Shown: piece after piece, positions 1 to 9,306 of the stretch
Layout of the letters: each line of letters starts with the position of its first letter
How positions within the stretch are numbered: the first letter of the stretch is position 1
Origin: a virus
Direction: 5' to 3' (one strand)
DNA: 43,310 bases
Virus record (IMG/VR): IMGVR_UViG_3300023297_000020
Location: 1 to 43,310 of that record
Notes under the pieces: model-generated
The model's input: the letters and a program-made list of their open reading frames with translations, nothing else
The model's database searches: none
What the model was told of the DNA's origin: nothing
Made by a program: the position numbers and the translations under genes

Positions 1-690
1 AAAGCTGTGTGAACACCTGAAATTAGTCAAGACCTTCAAGCTTATCACGCTATTGACGCAGAGCAAGAATTGACAACTATGTTGTCTGAGCATGTGACGA
101 TGGAGATTGACCTTGAAATCTTAGATATGTTAATTGTAGCGGCTGACACAACTGAATATTGGTCTGCAAATCCAGGCGTTGAATATAACGCTAACACTGG
201 TGCTTTTGCGGCTAACTCACAATACTACATCTCTGACAAAACAACTTGGTACCAAACTCTTGGTATTAAATTACAAAAAGTATCAAATCAAATCCATGCG
301 AAAACAATGAGAGGCGGAGCTAACTTTATAGTTGTTTCTCCTGACGTAGCAACAATCATTGAATCTATGCCTGGTTATAATGCTGATACAGATGGTAATC
401 AAATGCAATTTGCAATGGGTGTTAAGAAAATAGGTGCTTTGAATAACAGATTAACTGTTTACAAAAATCCTTATATGAAAGAAAACGTAATTCTTATTGG
501 ATATCGTGGTAGCACATTCTTGGAAACAGGTGCCGTATTTGCGCCATATATTCCATTGATTATGAGTCCACTCATCTATGATCCTGATACTTTCGTTCCA
601 CGTAAAGCGGTAATGACCCGTTATGCGAAGAAAATGGTCAGACCTGAATTTTATGGAAAGATCATTGTACACGGATTGAACACAGTATAG
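1..690 (+). CDS. 23: Major capsid protein gp23 (3' part)
   Basis: C-terminal part of the T4-type major capsid protein, the subunit of the head shell. The reading frame is open from base 1, so the gene begins outside the window. It reads KAVWTPEISQDLQAYHAIDAE, close to the conserved gp23 stretch around WTPE..QDL.AYH.IDAE, and continues with the capsid domain. The Trp of WTPE is encoded by TGA at bases 10-12, one of the clearest signs that TGA is sense here. It ends with TAG and is followed directly by a strong terminator. An in-frame ATG at 70 is internal, not the start. Seen: frame and motif. Known: gp23 is preceded by portal, protease and scaffold genes, which should lie upstream. Confidence 0.93.
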
Positions 691-720
691 ATAAACGTTT
701 ATACTATATAGACTTAAAAA

Positions 721-754
721 TAGACAACCAATTTCTTGGTTGTCTATTTTTTTT
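721..754 (+). terminator. Rho-independent terminator after gp23
   Basis: A perfect 11-bp stem (721-731 with 736-746), a TTTC loop and a run of eight T. It ends the capsid transcription unit. Confidence 0.92.
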
Positions 755-868
755 ATTAATTATTTTAAAATAAAGATACGACAAAGTAATACCATCTAAC
801 ATTTTTTATGATAGCAAAAAAAACAAAGTGATATGCCAAGTTTTTTTGAACTTTCTTCGTGTAGCCTT

Positions 869-883
869 ATATTTATATATAAC
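869..883 (+). promoter_or_regulatory. Late-promoter-like TATATTTATATATAA box
   Basis: An AT-rich box resembling the T4 late promoter (TATAAATA). It ends one base before the Shine-Dalgarno sequence AAGGAGA of the next gene, so a transcript would have a very short leader. The same type of box recurs before other modules in this window. Confidence 0.4.
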
Positions 884-896
884 AAGGAGAAATTTA

Positions 897-2819
897 ATGG
901 CAAAAAAAAGAAATAGGACTGCTAAATTTACTAAAGTGGAATGTATGGAATGTCATGAAATGTTTTATACAAATGTTTTGGCACAACATATTAAACGGAC
1001 CCATTGTCTTTCGGAATATATAAAGAAATATGGTGAATTCCGTAAAAATAAATTAAATAAAAATAAACCTGCAAAAAGGAAGGTAAATAGAGTTATATGT
1101 AAAATATGTCAAAAAAAATTTACTACCGTTGGATTATCAGGACACTTATCTGATACTCACAATATGACTACTGAAGGATATATTGAAAAATATGGCGAAT
1201 TTAGGCCTAAATTTTTAGATTATAATAAAAGAGCAAAAGAAAACGGAGTAGTTTGTTTGGTTTGTAATAAAGAATTTGGTTCTGAAAGATTATTAACCTA
1301 TCATATAAAAAAAGAACATCATATTACGAAACAACAATATGTCATTGATTATGTATATAAAGGGAATATTCCGAAATGTAAATGTGGATGTGGGGAAAAA
1401 GTTAAAACGTTAAACCAGCCACCATACAATAATGACTTTATAGCCGGACACAACTCTATTGGGGAAAATAATCCTAGGTTCAATGTAAGAGTAAAAGCAG
1501 AAACTAAGATAAAAATGAAAAACCGTGCTATTAGTCGGATGGGAATTTCGGATAAAAAAAATACAATACCTGAGAATAAAATTAAAGAATTATTGGTAAA
1601 TTTAAACAAAGAATTTATACAACAATATCCAACAGATTATGGTGTCGTAGATTTTTATATAGTTGACGACAATATGCTTGTAGAGGTAGACGGAGAATAT
1701 TGGCACCCAATGAAGAAAGAACATCTTAATTTTCAATTAATATCAGGAGCAATTTCAGATAAAAATAAGTCAAATTTACATAAACTTTATAGAGTTAGAG
1801 AGAATGATATTGACAAGATAACAACATTGAATGATATAAAAAAATTCAATAAGCATCCAGATTTGTCCATATTAAATAGACAAATTATAATGGAAAAAGA
1901 ATATTTTAAACATTATATTGAAAAAAATGGTAAAGATAAATTAGAAAAATATATTAGTTTATTATTAAAATTCGTAAGAGTATTTCAGCCAGAATTCCCA
2001 TACCCAAAACAAACTGATGATGTGAGCATTATAATAGATAAAATAAAAAAATATGACTTGACGAATATAATTAAAGATAATGTATTTAGAAATAATTGTT
2101 CATTAATAGGAGTCGGATATTTAAAGGCACACCACAAATCTTATTGGAACTCAAATTATAAGGATAAGAAAACCCCAGTAGAGGCTTGGCTTGATGATGA
2201 TATTATGAGAAAAATAATTAAATACCGTATTGGTATAAATGATAGTAATGAAATATTTGATTTCTCACTTCATCAGTTGATAATGGGGTTGTCTGCCGCA
2301 AGGTATACCATTTCATTTTTTAAGCCAATGCTTGCCGCCGCAATATATTTGCATATATTGGGCAGTAATGCCACACCAACAGTAATTGACCCATGCTCGG
2401 GGTTTGGCGGTAGGTTGTTAGGATTTAAATCAATATATCCTAATGGAAAATATATTGGGATTGAACCGAACAAGGAGGCTTATAATGAATTGGTTGAGTT
2501 AAGTAAGAATTTTAATAATATTGAATTACACAATTGCAAGATGGAAGATTATACAGGGCCAAAAGATTGTGATTTAACATTTACATCAATACCATATTTT
2601 AATCTTGAAGAATATAGTGGTAATAGTTATTATAGTTCATTTAGTGAATGGGAAAATACATTTATAAAATCATTACAAACATTTCAAAATAAAGAAATTT
2701 GTATGTCCAAAGATATTGCCGATAAATTGAATTTTAAGTATAAATACAAAATATCCAATAATACTTCGCACTTTGATAAAAAAAATAAAGTTAAATATGA
2801 AGTAATTACAGATATGTAA
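897..2819 (+). CDS. Composite zinc-finger / Vsr-like endonuclease / DNA methyltransferase
   Basis: A 640-residue mobile-type protein. The start at 897 is chosen for the AAGGAGA at 884-890; an upstream in-frame ATG has no ribosome site. The N-terminal 145 residues hold three CxxC...HxxxxH fingers (first: C16, C19, H31, H36), each followed by a YIxKYGEF-like stretch in the first two. Next comes a CKCGCG segment. A Vsr/EDxHD-like nuclease core lies near residues 245-270 (VEVDGEYWH). The C-terminal part is a Rossmann methyltransferase with motif I DPCSGFGGRLLG near 495 and TSIPYF near 562, where TSPPYF is usual. All Trp codons are TGG and there is no in-frame TGA, unlike neighbouring phage genes. 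This suggests arrival from a standard-code genome. Function inferred: homing endonuclease carrying its own modification domain. Confidence is good for the domains and low for activity. Confidence 0.75.
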   Translation: MAKKRNRTAKFTKVECMECHEMFYTNVLAQHIKRTHCLSEYIKKYGEFRKNKLNKNKPAKRKVNRVICKICQKKFTTVGLSGHLSDTHNMTTEGYIEKYGEFRPKFLDYNKRAKENGVVCLVCNKEFGSERLLTYHIKKEHHITKQQYVIDYVYKGNIPKCKCGCGEKVKTLNQPPYNNDFIAGHNSIGENNPRFNVRVKAETKIKMKNRAISRMGISDKKNTIPENKIKELLVNLNKEFIQQYPTDYGVVDFYIVDDNMLVEVDGEYWHPMKKEHLNFQLISGAISDKNKSNLHKLYRVRENDIDKITTLNDIKKFNKHPDLSILNRQIIMEKEYFKHYIEKNGKDKLEKYISLLLKFVRVFQPEFPYPKQTDDVSIIIDKIKKYDLTNIIKDNVFRNNCSLIGVGYLKAHHKSYWNSNYKDKKTPVEAWLDDDIMRKIIKYRIGINDSNEIFDFSLHQLIMGLSAARYTISFFKPMLAAAIYLHILGSNATPTVIDPCSGFGGRLLGFKSIYPNGKYIGIEPNKEAYNELVELSKNFNNIELHNCKMEDYTGPKDCDLTFTSIPYFNLEEYSGNSYYSSFSEWENTFIKSLQTFQNKEICMSKDIADKLNFKYKYKISNNTSHFDKKNKVKYEVITDM

Positions 2820-2820
2820 A

Positions 2821-2853
2821 AAAAAAGAGCGGATTTGTTTTCGCTCTTTTTTT
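2821..2853. terminator. Bidirectional terminator between convergent genes
   Basis: Stem AAAAAAGAGCG (2821-2831) with CGCTCTTTTTTT (2842-2853) around a 10-base loop. The A-run and T-run allow termination in both directions, between the gene ending at 2819 and the minus-strand gene ending at 2878. Confidence 0.85.
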
Positions 2854-2877
2854 CGTATATGGGGATTATTTTTCTTC

Positions 2878-3090
2878 TTAAAACATTGTAAAGACATCAT
2901 CATCCTTTATAAGCATCCATTTATGGTGTCCTGTATTATTATATGCATGTTCGATCGTTTTACTTTCATATCCAGTTAATTCATTATATAATGCAAGAGC
3001 TTCTTTTGATGTTAAATGATAAGCATGTATTTTTCTTTTGTCTTGATCATCCACTATAGACCATTTAGTATTTTTTGTTATTTTGCTCAT
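2878..3090 (-). CDS. Small hypothetical protein
   Basis: 70 residues, not recognised. It has a GGGAGAAATAA ribosome site before the ATG and its own TTGACA/TACTAT promoter at 3143-3170. Charged, no membrane segment, two Trp codons, both TGG. It is the last of three minus-strand genes between the capsid and neck genes. The promoter type suggests early expression by host RNA polymerase (inference). Confidence 0.6.
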   Translation of the reverse strand: MSKITKNTKWSIVDDQDKRKIHAYHLTSKEALALYNELTGYESKTIEHAYNNTGHHKWMLIKDDDVFTMF

Positions 3091-3142
3091 TTATTTCTCC
3101 CTTTGTTTTTTTTATCTCTTTCACTCTCTCACTTACATAACT

Positions 3143-3170
3143 ATAGTATTCTTATTGGTGGTTTTGTCAA
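3143..3170 (-). promoter_or_regulatory. Sigma70-like promoter
   Basis: On the minus strand: TTGACA (3165-3170), 16-base spacer, TACTAT (3143-3148), then AGTTATGTAAG. Nearly identical to the promoter at 4066-4093, including the downstream extension. It drives the 2878-3090 gene. Confidence 0.7.
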
Positions 3171-3182
3171 GTTTATTTTAAT

Positions 3183-3476
3183 TTAGTTAAGATTTTTAAA
3201 TAATTCTGGATAGTCAGCCAATACTTCTGTTGGAATTGTTTTTCTTTCGGATAGTGCTTTTCTTACTATAAGGAATCTGTCATAATCAACATCTTTTGGA
3301 TATTTTTCAGTAACCCTTATTATTTCAGATGACATTATTGTTTTCTTTTTGTATTCATCTATAATTCCACGTTGTCCCAAATCATATAATCCATCACCTT
3401 TATCCTTGTATGCTTTTGCAAACTCTTTCTTTGTCATTTCATAAGGTTGCTTTGCAATTTCTTTGCTTTCTTTCAT
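3183..3476 (-). CDS. Small hypothetical protein
   Basis: 97 residues, not recognised, Lys/Glu-rich and predicted helical, with no in-frame TGA and no Trp. A GAGGAGAT ribosome site lies 4-5 bases before the ATG. It follows the 3490-4014 gene by 13 bases, so the two form an operon from the promoter at 4066-4093. Confidence 0.6.
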   Translation of the reverse strand: MKESKEIAKQPYEMTKKEFAKAYKDKGDGLYDLGQRGIIDEYKKKTIMSSEIIRVTEKYPKDVDYDRFLIVRKALSERKTIPTEVLADYPELFKNLN

Positions 3477-3489
3477 TTGTATCTCCTCT

Positions 3490-4014
3490 TTATTTTATTA
3501 AATATCTGTAATGTGGTCTTTGTACTATTCCGCTTGCAATGATTGTCCATGCTCTAACAGTTTTTTCGCCATCAGTTAATGTAGTTTCTATATTAACGCC
3601 AACGTGTCCTGTTTTTGTTTTAAGGTTATCAATGTTGAGTCCTTTTTTATTAATTCTAAATGCGAGTTTTTCAATTGATTGGGTGTAATGTTTTTCTGCT
3701 TGTTCGATATTTTTCAAAACATATTTATGAAATCCCATTTGGACAATTCGTTTAACAGCATCTTGTTTTAAAGAATATGTTTTTGCATATTTAGTATTGT
3801 AAAAGTTTTTTGGGAAGGTCATGTAATCATCTCTAAATCGGCTAGTACGTAATATGGGAATTAATCCAAGATATTCGCACCAATCTTCATCATTCCAAGA
3901 ATTCATTTCTTCTGCTCTAACAAAATCGTTTCTTGCCCATTTTTTAGTTAATTCTATATATTGTACCTGAAGATTTTGCGTTTCTTTCAGTAAAATGTTA
4001 ATTAACTTTTTCAT
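3490..4014 (-). CDS. Hypothetical protein, first gene of minus-strand operon
   Basis: 174 residues, not recognised. The start at 4014 is preferred over an upstream in-frame ATG because AAAGGGAGCGG sits just before it. Basic and aromatic-rich, with all Trp codons TGG. No signal peptide or membrane segment is seen. Position and promoter suggest an early accessory gene. Confidence 0.6.
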   Translation of the reverse strand: MKKLINILLKETQNLQVQYIELTKKWARNDFVRAEEMNSWNDEDWCEYLGLIPILRTSRFRDDYMTFPKNFYNTKYAKTYSLKQDAVKRIVQMGFHKYVLKNIEQAEKHYTQSIEKLAFRINKKGLNIDNLKTKTGHVGVNIETTLTDGEKTVRAWTIIASGIVQRPHYRYLIK

Positions 4015-4065
4015 TTCCGCTCCCTTTGTTTTTTTAATCACTTATTCTCAATCACTTACATAACT

Positions 4066-4093
4066 ATAATAGCTTTATAGAAAGTTTTGTCAA
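4066..4093 (-). promoter_or_regulatory. Sigma70-like promoter of minus-strand operon
   Basis: TTGACA (4088-4093), 16-base spacer, TATTAT (4066-4071), followed by AGTTATGTAAG. It is the best consensus promoter in the window and fires away from the neck genes. Confidence 0.75.
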
Positions 4094-4157
4094 GTATTTT
4101 TTTAATTTTATTATAAATCTATCTTTAAGATAAAATTATCGAAAAAATATACAAAAC

Positions 4158-4170
4158 AAATATTTATATG
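4158..4170 (+). promoter_or_regulatory. Late-promoter-like box before the neck gene
   Basis: AAATATTTATATG lies about 67 bases upstream of the gp13-like start, on the opposite strand to the sigma70-like promoter at 4066-4093. It matches the recurrent ATATTTATA motif of this phage. Confidence 0.4.
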
Positions 4171-4236
4171 TAAGATACACTATATATACTATACATTTAA
4201 GAATGTAATGTATAGTATTAAAGTAGGAGAAAATAT

Positions 4237-5421
4237 ATGGGAACACCACAAGCACAAGTTTGAGACGGAACCACTGGAGATATATCGGGCTCAACACCAT
4301 TTGGATTATTTGATAACCAAACATCGTTTCAAAATGATGGCCCAAAATTTGCTACTTTCGGAGCAAGAAAGTTAGGCTATCCAACTGTAGAAGTGGAGAT
4401 TACATCAGGTTCATTTTATGAAGCATTTGAATGGTCAATAATGCAATACTCAAGACAAGTAAATGAGTTCAATATTAGAGAAAATTTAATAAACTTACAG
4501 GGCTCACCAGCAACAACAAATTTTACTCATAATAACGTTGCGATGAATACAACTAACTTATCACAAATAATAAGATTAGCAACGCCATACGGCACCGAAG
4601 CCGGAAGCGGTGGCAATATTCCATTATATACGGGTAGTATTTCTGTAATTGCAGGACAACAAGACTATGATCTGAATGTATTATGGGGAGCGGTTTCAGC
4701 AAGTGGCGACACAATGGAAATAAAAAAGATTTATCATAATGATATACCGGCAGTCACAAGATTCTTTGACCCTTATGCGGGCACTGGTATGGCATCGCAA
4801 GGAATGACGGATGCTTGGGGATTTGGCGGAATGTCACCAGCAATTACTTTTACAATGATGCCAATATATGCTGACTTGTTAAGAATGCAAGAAATTGAAA
4901 TGAGTCGTGACGTTAGGTGGTCGCATTATAGTTTTCAAATTAGACCATTTAATAAATTAAGATTGTTTCCAATACCAACATCAAATTGCACATTATGATT
5001 TGATTATATTCTTGAGGAAGACAGAAATGACCCTTCTGGTAGAGGGTATACTGGTTCGTTAACAAGCGGTACTGGTTCAGTAGCAGACTTCTCGAACGCA
5101 GGATTTGAGTGGATGGATTACGACAACATTAATACAGTTGGTAAGCAATGAATTTTTGAATATGCATTTGCTGAAGCAACTCAAATGTTAGGATATGTTA
5201 GGGGTAAATATTCTGGAATTCCAATTCCAGATGGCGAAGTTCAATTGGATGGTGACACATTACGTTCTGAAGCAGAATCAGATAAAACAGCATTGATTGA
5301 ACAATTAAGAGAAAGCCTTGAAGAAGCAGGCAAAAGACGACAAATGGAGAAGTCTCAGGAAGAATCTGAATTCTTAATGGAAAGTTTAAAGAAAATACCA
5401 TTTAAGGTGTACATAGGATAA
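4237..5421 (+). CDS. 13: Neck protein, gp13-like
   Basis: 394 residues if TGA is Trp. Read with the standard code it breaks at TGA codons in VWDG, LWFDY and KQWIF. The N-terminal part holds LGYPTVEVEITSGSFYEAFE, resembling the gp13 stretch in which LGxPxxEVxI precedes a helix. The end holds GKYSGIPIPDGEVQLDG and a Lys/Glu helix, also as in gp13 proteins of marine T4-like phages. TAGGAGA precedes the ATG at 4237. Role (family knowledge): connects the filled head to the tail. The gp14-like and gp15-like genes further on support the assignment. Sure of T4-type neck protein, moderately sure of gp13. Confidence 0.8.
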
Positions 5422-5450
5422 ATAAAAAAATAAAAAATAGGAGTACATAA

Positions 5451-5723
5451 ATGAAAAAATCAGAAGTTAGAACAATGATACGAAATCTTGTAAAAGAAGT
5501 AAAATCGAACAGTACAGTGGTTGGAGTATTAGATAATGTTGATTTGACAAAACCAGTTAAATTAAAAAAACCTGTAAATAAAAAGGAAGCAAAAATAATC
5601 TTTAAAATCACAAATTGCAACAGAAAAACAAAAAGAGTATATATAGAACCAATTTCGGGAATTAAATTAATGCATTTTAAGCCCCAAGAACTTGTCTCAA
5701 TTAAAGATATTGAAAATATATAG
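5451..5723 (+). CDS. Small protein with MKKSE leader (member 1)
   Basis: 90 residues. It begins MKKSEVRTMIRNLVKEV, the first of a cassette of small proteins sharing this leader. The rest is basic, with a beta-rich tail, and is unrelated to the other members. AGGAG precedes the ATG. Function unknown. The leader is an amphipathic helix that could act as a capsid-targeting signal, which is inference. Confidence 0.75.
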   Translation: MKKSEVRTMIRNLVKEVKSNSTVVGVLDNVDLTKPVKLKKPVNKKEAKIIFKITNCNRKTKRVYIEPISGIKLMHFKPQELVSIKDIENI

Positions 5724-5735
5724 GAGATAAATAAG

Positions 5736-5990
5736 ATGAAGAAATCAGAATTAAGAAAAATAATTAAAGAAGTTATACAAGAAGCAAGTTCAATTAAATT
5801 AATTCCGAAGCATATGTATAGATTAAAGCAAATAGACTTGGATTGAGATGTTGGCTTGTGTAGATATGTTGGACATTTTACGAAGAAAGGAAGTTATTAT
5901 AAATTTACTAATTTTAAAACTGGCAAGTCATTTAATATACACGACAGTCATTTAAAAAATTATAAAATAGTAGCTGTCGGGAAAAGGTAA
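5736..5990 (+). CDS. Small protein with MKKSE leader (member 2)
   Basis: 84 residues with one TGA-Trp (LDWDVGL). Leader MKKSELRKIIKEVIQE; the body is basic and beta-rich. AGGAG lies just before the ATG, and the gene follows member 1 by 12 bases. It would be cut to about 35 residues with standard stops. Function unknown. Confidence 0.7.
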
Positions 5991-6040
5991 GTCATATAAT
6001 TACTGAATTGTTACCTGAATTAAAATAAAGGAAGAATAAA

Positions 6041-6316
6041 ATGAAAAAATCAGAATTAAGATTAATAATTAAAGAAGAAATGAAAAAGTCTGAAATCAAG
6101 AAAATGATTCAGCAAGATTTAGGCAAAATTAAAGGCGTAAGATATGTTGAAAAATGATTAGATGGGGCAATAGTAGCACTTCATGGAAAAGATAACAACA
6201 TACGTAAAAAACTTAAATCTAAACTTGAAAAAATAGGATATTCTGTTAGTTCTATTGGAATCGGATTTGATTATAATTCTAATGAACAACAACTATACAT
6301 TAAAAAAAATATATAG
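6041..6316 (+). CDS. Small protein with doubled MKKSE leader (member 3)
   Basis: 91 residues, one TGA-Trp (EKWLDGA). The leader occurs twice in tandem: MKKSELRLIIKEE, then MKKSEIKKMIQQD. The body (about residues 28-91) alternates beta and helix and ends in a short beta segment. The tandem leader suggests growth by duplication of the leader unit. Function unknown. Confidence 0.7.
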
Positions 6317-6326
6317 GAGAACATAA

Positions 6327-6563
6327 ATGAAAAAATCAGAAATTAGAAGTATGATAAAAGAAGAACTCCAAATGATAAATGAAGGCAACAAAGGGAAAAA
6401 AAATGTAGGTGGGCTTATAACATTCTATCCTTCAGATTTTAAAAATAAATCATTCTTTGACGATTTATTAAGTCAATTTGATATTTTGTCTGGCGAAGGT
6501 AATGATTGGAAAGGCGATCCAAAATTACTTACCATTTATGTAAAAAAGGTGGAGTGAGAGTAA
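6327..6563 (+). CDS. Small protein with MKKSE leader (member 4)
   Basis: 78 residues. Leader MKKSEIRSMIKEELQM. With TGA as Trp it ends VEWE and stops at TAA 6561-6563, which overlaps the ATG of the next gene (TAATG). This overlap supports TGA being read through here. Function unknown. Confidence 0.7.
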
Positions 6564-6679
6564 TGAAAAAGTCAGAAGTTAGGACAATGATTCGTGAGGT
6601 GATTCAAGATACTATGGATGATATAATTATTTGGAATGATAAAGCACTTCGCTCTTCAAAATGATATGTTTGGTTTTAA
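6563..6679 (+). CDS. Very short protein with MKKSE leader (member 5)
   Basis: 38 residues, one TGA-Trp (SSKWYVWF). Leader MKKSEVRTMIREVIQD followed by only about 20 residues with an aromatic end. It starts in the TAATG overlap with member 4. It may be a truncated member of the cassette. Confidence 0.6.
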
Positions 6680-6701
6680 AAAATTATAAGGAATAAGAAA
6701 T

Positions 6702-7388
6702 ATGAAGAAATCGAAAATAAAAGAAGCAGTATCTCAAGAAGAACGCAAAAGGTATGTAAATTTCGCAAAAGGATTAAAACAATACTTGATGAAAAATGAC
6801 CTAAAAGGATTCAAAATAAGTGTTAGTGTGTCAAAGTCAAAAAGACCAAATCCGTATATTGCTGTTGATATGTTTAATTGAAAAGAAAATCCAATGCCAA
6901 ATGATTTGCGATTAAAAGCATATAAAGCAATTACTGGAAAAAGTACAAGCGAAAAAAATATTGTGTATGGTAATATAACGCAAAATAGAATTGCATTAAA
7001 TTATGGAACATGGAAAGAAATATTTAAGGATAAAATAAAAGAATCGCAAACTATGAAGAAATCAGAAGTTAGACAAATGATAAAAGAAATGATAAATGAA
7101 GATAAAAATTTAGGACACTACTCAGAAGACCATGGAGTAACATATGTGGATTCTAATTTTATTAATAAATCAAGTGGAATGTTATCTAATTCTAAATTAA
7201 AACATATGGGATTTGGCGAATTTTATATAGACACACCAAACGGAGAAATACAATTTGCAAGACAAAATAAAAAAATTGATGGATTTGTTGGCAGAGCACA
7301 TAAAATATATGATGACAAAAAGGGAAAATTAGTAAAACAATTAATTGCTATAATGCTTAAAAATAAACGAATAGAACAAGTAAGTTAG
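6702..7388 (+). CDS. Fusion of two leader-type small proteins (member 6)
   Basis: 228 residues with TGA as Trp (MFNWKEN). It begins with a divergent leader, MKKSKIKEAVSQEE. At about residue 118 a complete second leader appears, MKKSEVRQMIKEMINE, followed by a different globular part. It looks like two cassette members joined by loss of a stop. The internal ATG at about 7053 lacks a good ribosome site. Function unknown. Confidence 0.65.
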
Positions 7389-7398
7389 GAAATAAACT

Positions 7399-7890
7399 AT
7401 GCCATTATTTAATAGAGTACGAGACATTTCATTATTTGATCATATAAATCGTGAATTGATTATTGATATTATTGATACAGTGATAACAGTATATAAAATA
7501 AATGCTTACGAGAACAAAGAAGACTTATATGGTGAGACATTAAATATGGTTTATTTTCCAGATGTTACTGTTGCAGGCTTAATTGAACATGACCCACCTG
7601 ATGTTGAAAACGAGGAATTTGGAGTTGATATAAATCAAGGAATTACTATTAAGTTTCACAAAAATAGTTTAGAAGATTTTGGATTGTATCCAGAGATTGG
7701 AGATATTATTGTTTGAAATGAACATTCATTTGAAATAACTGCCGCAATTGAAGACCAATTTATCGGCGGGCAAACAGACAGAAAGCATTCAATTTTATGT
7801 TCGTGTGCAAGAGTTAGAGAAACAATTGCGAGGGTAGAAGAAATACAAGAAGCGGTTGCAGACGCACATGACAGCATATATGGCGAATAG
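7399..7890 (+). CDS. 14: Neck protein, gp14-like
   Basis: 163 residues; the frame crosses a TGA after GDIIV (GDIIVWNEHSFEI). The pattern YGE....YFP..., followed by an FGVD segment and a GDII...FEI ending, resembles T4-type gp14 neck/head-completion proteins. It sits between gp13-like and gp15-like genes, as expected for the neck module. Known role: closes the portal and joins the tail. Assignment rests on motif pattern and position, not an alignment. Confidence 0.65.
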
Positions 7891-7902
7891 GGAATGTAAA
7901 TT

Positions 7903-9015
7903 ATGGCTATAAAAGATAGGCACAAGAATACAACTAAAAGAAATGATGATAGGTTCCAAGATATTAAAATAGATTTGCGAGACATTGACGCTTCTATAAA
8001 ATATTATTTTGACAATATTATATTACCTAAAATAGATACAGGGTATGGATTAATTGATGTTCCAATTATTTACTCAACTCCATCAAGATGAACGTCTGTT
8101 CAGAAATATGGAACTTTTAGAGACAAAGACGGGAAAATAATGGCACCTATGATTACATATAAAAGAACTGGAATCGCTAAAAATGATGATATGCCTGTCA
8201 ATAAGATAAGTGCCGAAAACCCACAGTTGTTTTACACTTATGAAGAACAATATAATTCAAAAAATAGATATTCACAATTCTCCAAATTAACAGGGCTTAC
8301 ACCATCAAAAAAAATACACAATGTCGTTGTCCCTGATTATGTAGTGTTATCATATGATATTATTATATGAACAGATAAATTAAAACAAATGAATAAAATA
8401 ATTGAGATTATGAATTATTATGCAGGAAGTTATTGGGGAACAAATAAATGAAAATTTAAGTCACAAATAGATGATTACTCTGATTCAAGCGAAGTTGGCT
8501 CTGATAGTGCAAAAATAATAAAGTGGAGTTGTTCGCTTACATTAAATGGATATATCGTTCCTGATATATACGCAAAACATTTGCCAAATACGACTACATA
8601 TTCGCCCGAAACAATAGCGGTAAGTTTTGATGTTGTGGATAACCTTAAAGAAGCAGAATTAGCACCTAGAGGTATTGGGTCTAATACTTCGGGAGAGGGT
8701 TTGCCTGGTTTGAGTGAAGTTTTAATAAGGCTTTTACAATATATTGATAAGCAAAATTCAAAAACGGCAGACATTCCAGTAGTTGATACAAATATAGCAA
8801 TATTTAGCAATGCAACGCTTGCCGTATCGCCAACGGGCGATTTTACAACAACAGTTGATGATTTTATGTTCTTTGTAAATGGTGTTTTTTTGGACCCAAA
8901 TGTAATAACAAGTTTTGTTCAATCTGGTGATGATGCAATCCTAACAATAGATGGTTCAACGGCATGGCTATTTAATATAGATGATGAAATAATAGCAATA
9001 GGGAAATTTAATTAA
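7903..9015 (+). CDS. Tail-completion (gp15-like) structural protein with C-terminal fibre-like module
   Basis: 370 residues with four in-frame TGA-Trp codons. Residues about 35-220 have the layout of marine T4-like neck/tail-completion proteins: VPIIYSTPSRW, a basic PMITYKRT strand, NRYSQFS, and VPDYVVLSYDIIIW. Distant similarity to gp15 (tail sheath stabiliser) is inferred from layout and position. The last 75 residues are a separate module (TVDDFMFFVNGVFLDPN...SGDDAILTI) that is repeated in the next gene. Its stop overlaps the next ATG by one base. Confidence 0.6.
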
Positions 9016-9305
9016 TGAAATTAATAGAAGAAATAAATTATATTAAACATATAATAAGAAAAAAAGCATATTCTGTAACAAATATTACGGCTATATTTGA
9101 TGCAGTAATAACGCCATCAACAAGCAATCTTGAAACAACTGTACAAGATTTTCAATTTTTTGTAAATGGTGTAAAAATTAATCATAATATTATTGAAAGT
9201 TTTGAACAGTCTGGCAATGATGCGATTTTAACAATAAATAATACACAATCTGGATGATTATTTAATTCAGATGATGATGTAATAGCGATAGGGAAATTTA
9301 ATTAA
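9015..9305 (+). CDS. Small protein repeating the preceding C-terminal module
   Basis: 96 residues, one TGA-Trp near the end. After a basic N-terminus it repeats the module at the end of the 7903 gene: TVQDFQFFVNGVKINHN, then SGNDAILTI, ending VIAIGKFN as the upstream copy ends IIAIGKFN. A recent tandem duplication is likely, since the 3' DNA is also similar. Probably a beta-rich virion attachment module; exact role unknown. Confidence 0.7.
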
Positions 9306-9306
9306 T

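Noticed and set aside
4237-5421. Many short separate genes or pseudogenes split by TGA
   Set aside because: The fragments join in one frame into recognisable full-length proteins across the window; recoding explains this better than repeated mutation.
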